Notes: generated by a model from the sequence alone, not told the origin. A DNA stretch of 64,000 nucleotides from Pseudoduganella lutea (GCF_004209755.1 NZ_CP035913.1:2914001-2978000); one strand, 5' to 3'; numbered from the stretch's first letter, positions 35,412-45,339 are shown. A program made the numbers and translations.

Positions 35412-36316
35412 AACAAGAAGGCCACAACGACGAAGGCCATGGCGCGGGTGTGCTGAACGCCACCATGGCGTTCCTGCTGTGGGGCCTGTTCCCGCTGTAC
35501 TTCCACGCGATCGGCGGGGTGCCGCCAATGGAAATCCTGGCCCACCGCATGGTGTGGTCGCTGCTCTTCCTGTGCATCGTGCTGACGGTGCGGCAGCAGT
35601 GGAAATGGCTGCCGGAAGTCTTGAAGCAGCCGAAGATCGTGGGAACGTTCGCGGCCAGCGCGCTGCTGCTGTCGGCCAACTGGTTCATCTATATCTGGGC
35701 CGTGAACAACGGTCACGTGATCGATGCCAGCCTCGGTTATTTCATTACGCCGCTGCTCAATGTGCTGCTCGGGCTGTTCGTGCTGAAGGAGCGGCTGCGC
35801 CGCGGCCAGTGGCTCGCGATCGGCGTGGCCGCCGCCGGCGTGGCCTGGCTCACGTGGCAGGCCGGCGCGCTGCCGTGGATCGCGCTGGTGCTGGCGGCCA
35901 CGTTCGGCGCCTACGGCCTGCTGCGCAAGACCGCCGCGCTGGCGGCGCTGGAAGGCCTGTCGTTCGAGACGCTGCTGCTGTTCCCGCTGGCGGGCGGCTA
36001 CGTGATCTGGCTGACGGTGCACGGCGCCAATACCTTCGTCAACACGCCCAGCGACTGGACACGCGCGCTGCTCGTTGCCGCCGGCCCGATCACCGCGATC
36101 CCGCTGCTGCTGTTCGCCGCCGGCGCGCGCAAGATCCCGCTGTCGGTGCTGGGCATGCTGCAATACATCGCGCCGACGATCCAGATGATCCTCGGCCTCA
36201 TCGTGTTTCACGAAACGTTTACCAGAGCGCGCCTGGCCGGCTTCATCGTGATCTGGAGCGCGCTGGCGCTTTATATGGCGGAAGGGTTCATCGCGTCCCG
36301 CCGGACGCCAGCCTGA
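35408..36316 (+). CDS. rarD: RarD protein, EamA/DMT-family transporter
   Basis: A 302-residue membrane protein with ten predicted helices arranged as two EamA repeats. The RarD hallmarks are visible: LLWGLFPLYFHAI, EILAHRMVWSLLF, SANWFIYIWAVNNGHVIDAS, GYFITPLLNVLLG and LQYIAPTIQMILG. RarD was named for chloramphenicol sensitivity, but its transported compound is not established. It overlaps the acetyltransferase gene upstream by 4 bp. Confidence 0.93.
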   Translation: MKQEGHNDEGHGAGVLNATMAFLLWGLFPLYFHAIGGVPPMEILAHRMVWSLLFLCIVLTVRQQWKWLPEVLKQPKIVGTFAASALLLSANWFIYIWAVNNGHVIDASLGYFITPLLNVLLGLFVLKERLRRGQWLAIGVAAAGVAWLTWQAGALPWIALVLAATFGAYGLLRKTAALAALEGLSFETLLLFPLAGGYVIWLTVHGANTFVNTPSDWTRALLVAAGPITAIPLLLFAAGARKIPLSVLGMLQYIAPTIQMILGLIVFHETFTRARLAGFIVIWSALALYMAEGFIASRRTPA

Positions 36317-36403
36317 CTGGCGGGTCACTGGCCCTCCCGCACCGTTTGGCGTATCCTTGTTGACCTTCTTTACAGTCACATCACTCAATTCGAGAATTTC
36401 TCA

Positions 36404-38071
<1,668 letters not shown>

Positions 38072-38091
38072 TCCTCGGAAGCATCAACGAA

Positions 38092-38120
38092 AACGGACTC
38101 CCTCGGGAGTCCGTTTTTTT
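38092..38120 (+). terminator. Rho-independent terminator of ettA
   Basis: AACGGACTCCC pairs with GGGAGTCCGTT around a two-base TC turn (38092-38115), followed by a T-run. It ends ettA transcripts. Confidence 0.9.
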
Positions 38121-38224
38121 GCTCTCTTCTCTCACGAAGAAACCTGTTCCGGTGAGGCGGGCACAAGGACATTGGCGGCTCCCTTTCGAACCACCGTTGT
38201 CGCGCCCGGCCTCGATCGGTGCGC

Positions 38225-38809
38225 TTAGAAGCTGTAGCGCGCGTTCAGCGACACGGCGCCCTTGCTGCGGCCCACGTCGATGTCGTTCTTGCCGTAGTGC
38301 TCGTATTCCAGCGACAGGGCGACTTTTTCGTTCACGGCGTATTCGGCACCCAGCGACGCGTACACCGAATTACGGCTGCTGTCGCCGTTATAGGCGGCGG
38401 CCAGGCCGGTGGCGCTGACTTCATTCTTGTTGTGGGCCACGCCCAGCTTGCCGAACACGTTGACCTTCTCAGCCACCGGGTAGCTGGCCTTGCCCGCCAA
38501 ATAGTACGACTTCGAATCCGCTTCGGCACGGCCATTGGCGCCGTTGACCGTGTAGGCGTAATCAGACTTGCCGAAGTCGGTGTAACCGGCTTCCACGGCA
38601 AACATCGGATTGATCTGATAGCCGGCGAAGAACTTGCCACCGTATTCGTGCTTGGCGTTGTCGACGCCGGACGTGTCGTTGCGCGCCTCATAGCGATGCT
38701 CGGAAACGACGCCACCGATACCGACATAAGGCTGGCCTTCCGCGGCATGGGCGGACACTGCACCAAAGGCGGCAGCGGATGCGACAAGGGCAAGAATGGT
38801 GTTTTTCAT
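38225..38809 (-). CDS. Outer-membrane beta-barrel protein (OmpA-like 8-strand barrel)
   Basis: A 194-residue protein with a signal peptide (MKNTILALVASAAAFGAVSAHA, cleaved near 22) and a mature part of alternating-residue beta strands. These include YVGIGGVVSEHRYEA, GYQINPMFAVEAGYTDFG and VALSLEYEHYGKNDIDVG, with a final strand ending in the aromatic residue Phe194 (SLNARYSF), the signal for barrel insertion. There is no C-terminal peptidoglycan-binding domain. Function is unknown. The upstream 226 bp are AT-rich and contain no recognisable gene. Confidence 0.85.
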   Translation of the reverse strand: MKNTILALVASAAAFGAVSAHAAEGQPYVGIGGVVSEHRYEARNDTSGVDNAKHEYGGKFFAGYQINPMFAVEAGYTDFGKSDYAYTVNGANGRAEADSKSYYLAGKASYPVAEKVNVFGKLGVAHNKNEVSATGLAAAYNGDSSRNSVYASLGAEYAVNEKVALSLEYEHYGKNDIDVGRSKGAVSLNARYSF

Positions 38810-39035
38810 GATTGATCTCTCAGCAAAAATTGGTTGTTGTTCACAGTGCTGCGGGATCGCTGTTCAGCATGTGTGGAACCGCGACGAGACCAAGATAACA
38901 CCGCATCTCATTTATAAAAGGTCCATTTCCGTAATAATTGTTAGCAGATGTAATGGCTATTGAAAGGGCGAAAACGCGCCCAAACTGGCGGCGTTTCCTT
39001 AAGAAACCCTAATAAAGCTTAGTCGCGGAAACGAC

Positions 39036-39632
39036 TTACCGAATCAGCCGGAAGGTGAGGTTGATGCGCATACCGCGCGGCTTTGTTTCCTTGTTGATGC
39101 CGTGGCGCCAGTGCCGTTGCAACGTGCCGGCCATCAGCAGCAGGCTGCCGTCCGTCAGGTCGAGTTTCACGGTTTTCGCCAGCTTCCTGTGCTTCAGGAT
39201 GAAGGTGCGGGTGGCGCCGAACGTCACCGATGCGATGGCGGGTTCGGCGCCCAGTTCCGGTTCGTCGTCGCTGTGGAATCCCATGCTGTCGCGTTCGTTG
39301 CGATAGCAGTTCAGCAGCACGCTGTTGTAGCGCTTGCCGGTGGCGTCCTCGACGGCGCGCCGGATCTCCAGCAGCAGTGGCGTGAAGGGCAGCGGGTGGA
39401 ACGTGCGGCCGGAATACGTGTAGCTGGCCTCGCCGTACCATGCTGACAGCCGTGGCTGCTTCTGCGCCTTGCCGAACAAATAAATGGTTTCTTCGCGCCA
39501 CGTGATCTCGTCGAGCAGGCGATGCAGCAGCACGTCGTTGGGCTGGGCGAGTGGCAATTGCGACAGGAAGGACAGTTCGCCATCGTCGATGGGGATCGGC
39601 TGCAGGGTCGCTTCGGCGGAAAACAGGTCCAT
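39036..39632 (-). CDS. AlkB-family alpha-ketoglutarate-dependent dioxygenase
   Basis: A 198-residue Fe(II)/2-oxoglutarate enzyme, closest in layout to ALKBH2/AlkB2-like DNA repair demethylases. Iron ligands are His120 and Asp122 in MGFHSDDEPELG and probably His177 in HWRHGINK; the 2-oxoglutarate arginine lies in RGMRINLTFR. Such enzymes oxidatively remove methyl groups from 1-methyladenine and 3-methylcytosine. The ATG at 39632 is chosen; the frame stays open upstream only because it runs into the 16-bp tandem repeats. Confidence 0.9.
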   Translation of the reverse strand: MDLFSAEATLQPIPIDDGELSFLSQLPLAQPNDVLLHRLLDEITWREETIYLFGKAQKQPRLSAWYGEASYTYSGRTFHPLPFTPLLLEIRRAVEDATGKRYNSVLLNCYRNERDSMGFHSDDEPELGAEPAIASVTFGATRTFILKHRKLAKTVKLDLTDGSLLLMAGTLQRHWRHGINKETKPRGMRINLTFRLIR

Positions 39633-39646
39633 CCGGCTATGATAAG

Positions 39647-39774
39647 GGACGCTTGAACAAGGGGACGCTTGAACAAGTGGACGCTTGAACAGGTGGACGC
39701 TTGAACAAGTGGACGCTTGAACAGGTGGACGCTCGAACAAGTGGACGCTCGAACAAGTGGACGCTTGGACATAG
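39647..39774. repeat. Eight 16-bp tandem repeats between divergent genes
   Basis: Eight consecutive 16-bp units of GGACGCTTGAACAAGT. Units 1-7 differ at only one or two positions; the eighth (39759-39774) diverges at its end. Most units contain the dyad CTTG-AA-CAAG. The array fills the gap between the alkB start (39632) and the start of the molybdopterin-fold gene (39808), so it lies in the promoter region of both. Confidence 0.92.
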
Positions 39775-39807
39775 CGAACGGCGCAACGATAACAACGAGG
39801 AATCCTG

Positions 39808-40380
39808 ATGGAGAAACGCACGTTCCTGGCAGCACTGGCGGCCAGCGGCGCGGCACCAGTACTGGCCGCACCGAAGAATGCGCAACGCGGCCCGACGCTG
39901 CTGACGGTCACCGGCGCGATCCCGAAAGCCAACCGCGGCAAGTTCGACCCGGTGGCGGACCAGATGATGTTCAAGCAGAAGCTGTCGTTCGACAAGGCAT
40001 GGGCGTTCGACTACGCGGCGCTGGCTGCCCTGCCCGCGCTGTCGATCCAACCCACGCTGGAATACGACAGCAAGGTGCATACGCTGTCCGGCCCGCTGCT
40101 GACCGATGTACTGAAATCTGCCGGTGTTACCGTCACCGACGGCACCCGCATCACGCTGCGCGCCGTCGATGGCTACGCGGCGGTGGTCACCGGCGCGCAG
40201 GCACGCCAGCATCGGTTCATCGTGGCGACACAGCTCGATGGCGCACCGATGGCGCTGGGCGGCCTTGGCCCGCTGTGGGCCGTTTACGATGCGGACCGGG
40301 TACCCGACATGGCAAAAAGGCCCGTGGCCGAGCGCTTCGGCTCGTGCCCCTGGGCCCTGTACCACATCGATATTGCCTGA
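39808..40380 (+). CDS. Exported small protein with a sulfite-oxidase-like (molybdopterin-binding) fold
   Basis: A 190-residue protein with an N-terminal export signal (MEKRTFLAALAASGAAPVLA, without a twin arginine) and a compact domain resembling the oxidoreductase molybdopterin-binding family: LTVTGAIPKANRGK, LLTDVLKSAGV, ITLRAVDGYAAVVTG and GPLWAVYDAD. The only cysteine is near the C-terminus (SCPWALYH), so the cysteine that ligates molybdenum in sulfite oxidase and MsrP is not in its expected place, and cofactor binding is doubtful. The gene ends 5 bp before a perfect 62-bp palindrome. Confidence 0.7.
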   Translation: MEKRTFLAALAASGAAPVLAAPKNAQRGPTLLTVTGAIPKANRGKFDPVADQMMFKQKLSFDKAWAFDYAALAALPALSIQPTLEYDSKVHTLSGPLLTDVLKSAGVTVTDGTRITLRAVDGYAAVVTGAQARQHRFIVATQLDGAPMALGGLGPLWAVYDADRVPDMAKRPVAERFGSCPWALYHIDIA

Positions 40381-40385
40381 CGAAC

Positions 40386-40447
40386 AAACTGGGGACGTAC
40401 CCTGGTTTTCAGGAAATTTCCTGAAAACCAGGGTACGTCCCCAGTTT
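40386..40447. repeat. Perfect 62-bp palindrome between convergent genes
   Basis: Two perfectly complementary 31-bp halves meet at 40416/40417 with no spacer (outer bases AAACTGGGGACGTACCC, centre GGAAATTTCC). It begins 5 bp after one stop codon and ends 3 bp before the stop of the gene on the other strand. It can form a very stable stem in either transcript. Confidence 0.92.
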
Positions 40448-40450
40448 TAC

Positions 40451-40813
40451 TTATGCGTAGGCTTCAGCCAGCGACATGACGCGCGGCGTGTAGGTGATGC
40501 CCACGTCGCCGAAGATCTTCGTGATCTGTGCCATATTGGTCTCGCACTCTTCCAGCTTCCAGCCCTTGAACAGGTCGGTGCCGTCTTTCTGGAAGTGCAG
40601 GTCGAGTACCTTGCCGCGGTCCTTGTGCGTGTAGCCGGAGCTGTGGGTTTGCTGGAAACCGGCGGCGGCCAGCGCTTCGATCACGGCGACGGGCGGATTG
40701 TCCGGGTCGGTCGCCAGGTAGACACCATAGGTCTTGCCCGGCGGTTTCGCAGCGATATCGACTTCGTAGATGCCGGGCGCCTTGGTGACGGTCGTGGATT
40801 TCAGAAATAACAT
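40451..40813 (-). CDS. Hypothetical protein, 120 aa, cytoplasmic
   Basis: I do not recognise a family. It is a globular, charged protein without a signal peptide or membrane segment. It starts MLFLKSTTVTKAPGIYEVDI, has a central part TYGVYLATDPDNPPVAVIEA, and ends FGDVGITYTPRVMSLAEAYA. The codon use and amino-acid composition are those of a real gene. It is monocistronic and convergent with the molybdopterin-fold gene; the two stop codons are separated only by the long palindrome. Confidence 0.65.
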   Translation of the reverse strand: MLFLKSTTVTKAPGIYEVDIAAKPPGKTYGVYLATDPDNPPVAVIEALAAAGFQQTHSSGYTHKDRGKVLDLHFQKDGTDLFKGWKLEECETNMAQITKIFGDVGITYTPRVMSLAEAYA

Positions 40814-40972
40814 ACAGATCCCCTGTCCGGCGCGGCGCCGGTTGATTGGAAGTAATAAAGAGGACCTAGCTTATTGCTTTCGGAAAATTTTGTCGATCAT
40901 TGCGACAGAATTTTTTGCTCCCGCGCAACAGTTTGACGACAAGGCGACAAGATTGCAAGCCGCTCAAGGCGC

Positions 40973-41809
40973 TCACGCCGAGGCGGTTTTTGGCACCTTG
41001 CGCGCAGCCAGTGTTGCCGTTGGCGGCACCAGCGCGCCATACAGCGTGCCCGTATCGGCATCCCAGGCTGACACGGCCGCCTGCTGCCGCTGCACGGTCG
41101 CGTAATCGCCCCGCGCGACCGGGCCGGACAAGGCTTGCGCCGGCCCCATCCGGAACACGTTCGACAGCGATTCCTGCGCCAGCGGGCGCGCCAGCTCGCG
41201 CGCCACGTCTTCGGGAATGCCGGCTGCCTGGTAGGCACGCAACGCGGCATCGAGCACCGTGACGAGGTAGTTGCTCGCAAACACGGCCGCGGCGTGGTAC
41301 ACGGTCTTGGCTGCCGGGTCGATCGCCACAGGCCGGGCGCCAATCGCTTCCAGCGCCGGCACGAGCAGCGCCAGCGCTGCCTCGTCGCCCTCGATGCCGC
41401 AAAAGGTGCCGGCAAACGCGGCCACCACGGCTGCCGGGTCGGCGAAGCTGCGGATCGGATGCACGCTGGCGAGCCGTGCCCCGCCCTGCCGCGCCGCCTC
41501 CAGCGTGCCGGATGCCAGCGCGCCGCTGCAGTGGAACACAGTGGCGCCCTGCAATGGGCGGCTGGCCGCGAGCGCCGCGCAGGCGGGAACGATCTGGTCG
41601 TCCGTCACCGCCAGCAAGTAGACGTCAGCCACCGGCAAGGCGGCGACCTCCGCGGCGGGAAACCCGGCGCCAATGAACGCCACGCCCTCCTGCGCCGAGG
41701 CGGCCGACCGGGCCAGCACGCCAACGACGTCGAACGTGCCCGCCGCGTGCCACAGGCGCCCGAAGGTGCGGCCCACGTGACCGGCGCCGATGATGGCCAG
41801 CGTCGGCAT
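40973..41809 (-). CDS. Rossmann-fold protein with DUF2520 domain
   Basis: A 278-residue protein. The N-terminal Rossmann domain has the NAD(P) motif IIGAGHVGRTFG (about 5-16) and a conserved HCSGALAS region. The C-terminal helical DUF2520 domain has AVFASNYLVTVLDAAL. The layout resembles F420-/pyrroline-5-carboxylate-reductase-like dehydrogenases, but the substrate is unknown. Its ATG overlaps the last base of the DUF924 stop codon (TGATG), so it is translated together with that gene. Confidence 0.87.
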   Translation of the reverse strand: MPTLAIIGAGHVGRTFGRLWHAAGTFDVVGVLARSAASAQEGVAFIGAGFPAAEVAALPVADVYLLAVTDDQIVPACAALAASRPLQGATVFHCSGALASGTLEAARQGGARLASVHPIRSFADPAAVVAAFAGTFCGIEGDEAALALLVPALEAIGARPVAIDPAAKTVYHAAAVFASNYLVTVLDAALRAYQAAGIPEDVARELARPLAQESLSNVFRMGPAQALSGPVARGDYATVQRQQAAVSAWDADTGTLYGALVPPTATLAARKVPKTASA

Positions 41810-42393
41810 CAGAACCCGGACCCCGGCGTTTCCAGGAACGCCAGTTCTTCCGGCGTGGACGCGCGGCCCAGGATGGCGTTCCGGTGCGGGAAGCGGCCGA
41901 ACTTGCGGATCACGTCGCGGTGGCGCTTTGCATAATCAAGCATGCTTTCAAAGCCGGTGGACGAGGCCGCCAGCTTGTCGAACAGGATCACCGAGCGGTC
42001 CTGCATCGACAGGTTTTCCGCATGCTCGAACGGCATGTATGAAAACGCCCGCTGTACTGCGGGCAGCGTCTGGTTGGCGCCGGAATTGTCGATTGCCAGC
42101 GCCGCTTCGAGCGCCAGCGTATCGCCGGCGAACGCCTTCGGCGTGCCGCGGTAGATGTTGCGCGTAAACTGGTCCAGCACGAGGATGCGCGCCAGCGCGC
42201 CCTGCGTGCCTTCGTCGTCCCACTGCCGCAGCCCACCCGCCAGCGCATCCTCGACCGCATCGCCGAACTCTGCGAACACGCGGCGATCGAACGCGTCGTC
42301 CTTGCGGAACCATTCCGGCCGCTGCATGTTGTGGCCCTTCACGCCGATCGGCAGGAACCAGAAATCCAGTACGTCTTGCGATGTGACGAGCAT
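41809..42393 (-). CDS. DUF924 family protein
   Basis: A 194-residue, all-helical soluble protein. The family signatures are clear: VLDFWFLPIGVKG (9-21), WFRKDDAFD, the DQFTRNIYRGTPKAFAGD segment and FMPFEHAENLSMQDRS-like region (here YMPFEHAENLSMQ). The fold is TPR-like and the function is unknown. The ATG at 42393 fits the usual start (MLVTSQDVLDFWF). It precedes and overlaps the DUF2520 gene by one base; upstream is the GGTGTCTGTCACC palindrome pair. Confidence 0.9.
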   Translation of the reverse strand: MLVTSQDVLDFWFLPIGVKGHNMQRPEWFRKDDAFDRRVFAEFGDAVEDALAGGLRQWDDEGTQGALARILVLDQFTRNIYRGTPKAFAGDTLALEAALAIDNSGANQTLPAVQRAFSYMPFEHAENLSMQDRSVILFDKLAASSTGFESMLDYAKRHRDVIRKFGRFPHRNAILGRASTPEELAFLETPGSGF

Positions 42394-42444
42394 GCTTGTC
42401 CTCGAGTCAGGGCGCCAGGCGCCGGCCAAACAGAAAGTTTCAGG

Positions 42445-42514
42445 AAAACCGGTGACAGACACCAGTTTTTTTGCAACATATGTTCCGCAAAAACCGGTGT
42501 CTGTCACCGGTTTT
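42445..42514. repeat. Inverted pair of GGTGTCTGTCACC palindromes
   Basis: Arms of 19 bp (42445-42463 and 42496-42514) are perfect inverted copies starting AAAACCGGTGACAGACACC; the inner edges TTTTTTGC and GCAAAAA can extend the stem. The element is 3' of the MgtC gene and 52 bp upstream of the DUF924 start, and could end MgtC-operon transcripts. Confidence 0.85.
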
Positions 42515-42537
42515 TTTCACCGGGTCCAGGCGATGGT

Positions 42538-43278
42538 TCAGTTGCGGGCGTGGGTGAGCTGGAAGCCGTCCACCCCTTCGTAGTGCGCCATCTCGGCGGC
42601 CAGCTTGCCGAGCGGGGCACCGCTGTGCTTGCTGTGGGCCAGCGCGACGAAGCGCCATTCCATGCGGCCGCCTTCGAGCGCGATCATCAGCGAACCGCCG
42701 GCGATCTCATAGCCGCGCTCGCTCGCCATCGCGCGCAGCTTGTCTTCCGACGGTTCATAGCCCGGCTTGAAGCGCAGCGTGATGGCGATCGCGTGGCGCG
42801 ACGGCAGCCAGGCCTCGATGCGCGACAGGTAGATCATCACCACGGCACACATCAAGGCCAGGCCCATCGCCGCGGCATAGAAGCCCACGCCGACGAGGAT
42901 GCCGATCACGGACGACGCCCAGATCGATGCCGCCGTCGTCAGCCCGCTGATGTTGAAGCCCTCGCGCATGATGACGCCGGCGCCGAGGAAGCCGATGCCG
43001 GTGACGATGCCCTGCACGACGCGCGTGGGATCGGTGCCCACCAGCGCCGTCATCTGGCCGCCGAACCAGAATTCCGGGTAGCCGCCGATCACGGTCAGCG
43101 CCGCCGATGCCATGCACACGAGGCCATACGTGCGCATGCCGGCGGCGCGGCCGTGGTACGAGCGCTCGTAACCGACCAGCATGCCGAGCAGCAGCGCGCC
43201 CAGCAGGTTCAGGAAGATGACGCCATTCGTCACCAGTTCCGCGGACGACCAGTAGGCACCCAGCAGGTCGCGCGTCAT
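42538..43278 (-). CDS. MgtC/SapB family membrane protein
   Basis: A 246-residue protein with five hydrophobic segments in its first ~150 residues and a soluble C-terminal domain (about 155-246). The MgtC core is clear: RLLLAFLLG-type start (here LLGALLLGMLVGYERS), GMRTYGLVCMASA, QGIVTGIGFLGAGVIMREG and GLTTAASIWASS. MgtC proteins modulate membrane ATPases and magnesium or acid adaptation; most such paralogues have no defined role. It is the last gene of a three-gene minus-strand operon. Confidence 0.92.
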   Translation of the reverse strand: MTRDLLGAYWSSAELVTNGVIFLNLLGALLLGMLVGYERSYHGRAAGMRTYGLVCMASAALTVIGGYPEFWFGGQMTALVGTDPTRVVQGIVTGIGFLGAGVIMREGFNISGLTTAASIWASSVIGILVGVGFYAAAMGLALMCAVVMIYLSRIEAWLPSRHAIAITLRFKPGYEPSEDKLRAMASERGYEIAGGSLMIALEGGRMEWRFVALAHSKHSGAPLGKLAAEMAHYEGVDGFQLTHARN

Positions 43279-43279
43279 G

Positions 43280-43540
43280 TCAGGCCTTCGGCGGCTTCTT
43301 GGTCAACTGCTTCTCGAATTCGATATCGTTCTTGCTGATGCGCTTGGCTATCTGCGGCCCCTGGGCATTGACGAAGGCCACGAATTCGTCGAGCTCCATC
43401 GGCGGGCACAGCGGCGGCTTGCCGGGCCCCTCGGTCAGGAAGAAATGGCCGCTGCCGGTGATCGACATCGACCAGCCCGGATTGCCGCTGCGTTGCTTCA
43501 GCCGGTCGATCGCGTTCGACGCCCTGGTGGATCGGGTCAT
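43280..43540 (-). CDS. Small conserved protein, 86 aa
   Basis: A short basic protein (MTRSTRASNAIDRLKQRSG start, QLTKKPPKA end) without recognised domain. A central hydrophobic/aromatic strand pair (WSMSITGSGHFFLTEGPG) suggests a small beta-containing fold. Its ATG overlaps the stop of the aminopeptidase P gene (ATGA), and its stop is one base from the MgtC start, so it is translated as the middle cistron of that operon. Confidence 0.6.
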   Translation of the reverse strand: MTRSTRASNAIDRLKQRSGNPGWSMSITGSGHFFLTEGPGKPPLCPPMELDEFVAFVNAQGPQIAKRISKNDIEFEKQLTKKPPKA

Positions 43541-45339
43541 AATGGTTGGGTCCTTTCGTTGAGCCACGCCAGCGCGGCGCCGTCCACCCAGGGGGCCAGG
43601 CGCTCGCGCACGGTGGCATGGTAATCGTTCAGCCACGCGATCTCGTCATCGCGCAGCAGCGTGCGGTCGATGCAGCGCGTGTCGATCGGGCACAGTGTCA
43701 GCGTTTCGAAACGCAGGAACTCGCCGAATTCCGTGGTGCCGTCGGCGCGGTTCATCACGAGGTTCTCGATGCGGATGCCCCACTTGCCGGGCCGGTAGAT
43801 GCCCGGCTCGATCGACGTGATCATGCCCGGCTCCATCGCCGTGTGCGGCTCCGGCATCATCGATGGCGTGATCGCGTGCGGCCCTTCGTGCACGTTCAGG
43901 AAGAAGCCCACGCCATGGCCCGTGCCATGGCCGAAATCGATGCCGGCCGCCCAGATCGGCGCGCGCGCGATCGCATCGAGCAGCGGCGCCTTCGTACCGC
44001 GCGGGAAGCGGGTGGCGGACAGTGCCATCATCCCCTTCAGCACGAGCGTGAAGTCGCGCCGGTGCTCGGCCGTGATGGCGCCGACCGGCACCACGCGCGT
44101 GATGTCAGTGGTGCCGCCGATGTATTGGCCGCCGGAATCGATCAGCAGCAGGCCATCCCCGTCGATGACGGCACATTGCCCTTCGATGGCGCGGTAATGC
44201 ATGATCGCGCCGTTCGACTGGAAGCCGGCAATCGTGCCGAAGCTGGGGCTGACGAAGCCCGGCCGGCGCGCCCGGGCGGCCGTGATATGGCGATCGATGT
44301 CCACCTCGTCCAGCGGTGCCTCATGGCGGCGCGCCAGCGCGCCTTCCAGCCAGCTGAAGAACTCGCACAGCGCAGCACCATCCTGTTCCATCGTGGCGCG
44401 CACGTGGACCGCCTCGGCCTCGCTCTTGCGCGACTTGGCGAACGTGGTGGGATTGATTGCTTCTACCACTTTGACGTGGCCGGGCACGGCCTGCCGCGTG
44501 CCATGCGTGATGCGGCGCGGGTCCAGCAGCAGCACCGTGCCGGGCGGCAGCTCGGCCAGCGCGGCGGCGGCGCGCTCATAAGGCGCGACGGTGACGCCGT
44601 CCGCGGCCAGCCTGGCAGCCAGTGCCGGCTTCACCTTGCCATCGGCCACGAACAGCGTGGCGTGATCGAGGGCGACCAGCGCATGCGACACAAAGATCGG
44701 GTTGAAGCTGACGTCCGACCCGCGCAGGTTGAACAGCCAGGCGATATCGTCCAGCGTGGAGATCACGTGACGGTCGGCGCCCTGCTCGCGCATGGCCGCG
44801 TGCAGCGCCGCCAGCTTGTCCGCGCGCGCCATGGTGGCATACGGCGGCATGTGCTCGACGACGGGCTCGGGCGGCAGGCCGGCGCGGCCGCGCCACACGG
44901 CGTCGAGCAGGTCGGCATCCGTGCGCAGCACAATTCCCTTTGCATCGAGCGCGCCCTGCAGCAGCCGGGCGATGGCCAGGCCCAGCACGGCGCCATCGAC
45001 GGCGACCGTCTGTCCCGCCTGCAGCGTGTCGGCCAGCCAGGCCACGTAATCCGTGCTGGCGCCGGACGCGATCTTCATCAGCGCGATGCCGGTGCCGGCC
45101 AGTTCGCTTTCGGCCTGCGTCCAGTAGCGCCCGTCGGTCCACACGCCGGCGAAGTCCTGCGTGGCGATGAACGTGCCGACCGAACCGGTGAAGCCGGACA
45201 GCCATTCGCGCCCCTTCCAGCGCGGCGGCAGGTACTCGGACAGGTGCGGGTCGGACGATGGCACGATGACGGCGTCGACGCCATGGTGGTGCATGGCCTG
45301 GCGCAGGGCGGCCAGGCGATCGGGAATGGTATCGGTCAT
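43537..45339 (-). CDS. Xaa-Pro aminopeptidase (aminopeptidase P family, M24B)
   Basis: A 600-residue three-domain aminopeptidase P of the long type. Two creatinase-like N-terminal domains are followed by the pita-bread catalytic domain. Metal ligands are visible: Asp in LIDSGGQY and in GGTTDITR, His in HGTGHGVGFFLNVHEGP, and Glu in SIEPGIYRPG and RIENLVM. It cleaves the residue before a penultimate proline. The ATG at 45339 gives MTDTIPDRLAALRQAM; the frame stays open further upstream but without coding character. It is the first gene of an operon with the 86-aa protein and MgtC. Confidence 0.93.
   Translation of the reverse strand: MTDTIPDRLAALRQAMHHHGVDAVIVPSSDPHLSEYLPPRWKGREWLSGFTGSVGTFIATQDFAGVWTDGRYWTQAESELAGTGIALMKIASGASTDYVAWLADTLQAGQTVAVDGAVLGLAIARLLQGALDAKGIVLRTDADLLDAVWRGRAGLPPEPVVEHMPPYATMARADKLAALHAAMREQGADRHVISTLDDIAWLFNLRGSDVSFNPIFVSHALVALDHATLFVADGKVKPALAARLAADGVTVAPYERAAAALAELPPGTVLLLDPRRITHGTRQAVPGHVKVVEAINPTTFAKSRKSEAEAVHVRATMEQDGAALCEFFSWLEGALARRHEAPLDEVDIDRHITAARARRPGFVSPSFGTIAGFQSNGAIMHYRAIEGQCAVIDGDGLLLIDSGGQYIGGTTDITRVVPVGAITAEHRRDFTLVLKGMMALSATRFPRGTKAPLLDAIARAPIWAAGIDFGHGTGHGVGFFLNVHEGPHAITPSMMPEPHTAMEPGMITSIEPGIYRPGKWGIRIENLVMNRADGTTEFGEFLRFETLTLCPIDTRCIDRTLLRDDEIAWLNDYHATVRERLAPWVDGAALAWLNERTQPL

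Noticed and set aside
39647..39774. CRISPR array
   Set aside because: Units are directly adjacent with no spacers, only 16 bp long, and no cas genes are nearby.
39633..39995. N-terminal extension of the AlkB protein through the 16-bp repeats
   Set aside because: The frame is open only because a 16-bp period read in three frames gives a 16-residue repeat with Cys/Ser/Val/His; AlkB homology begins at the ATG at 39632.
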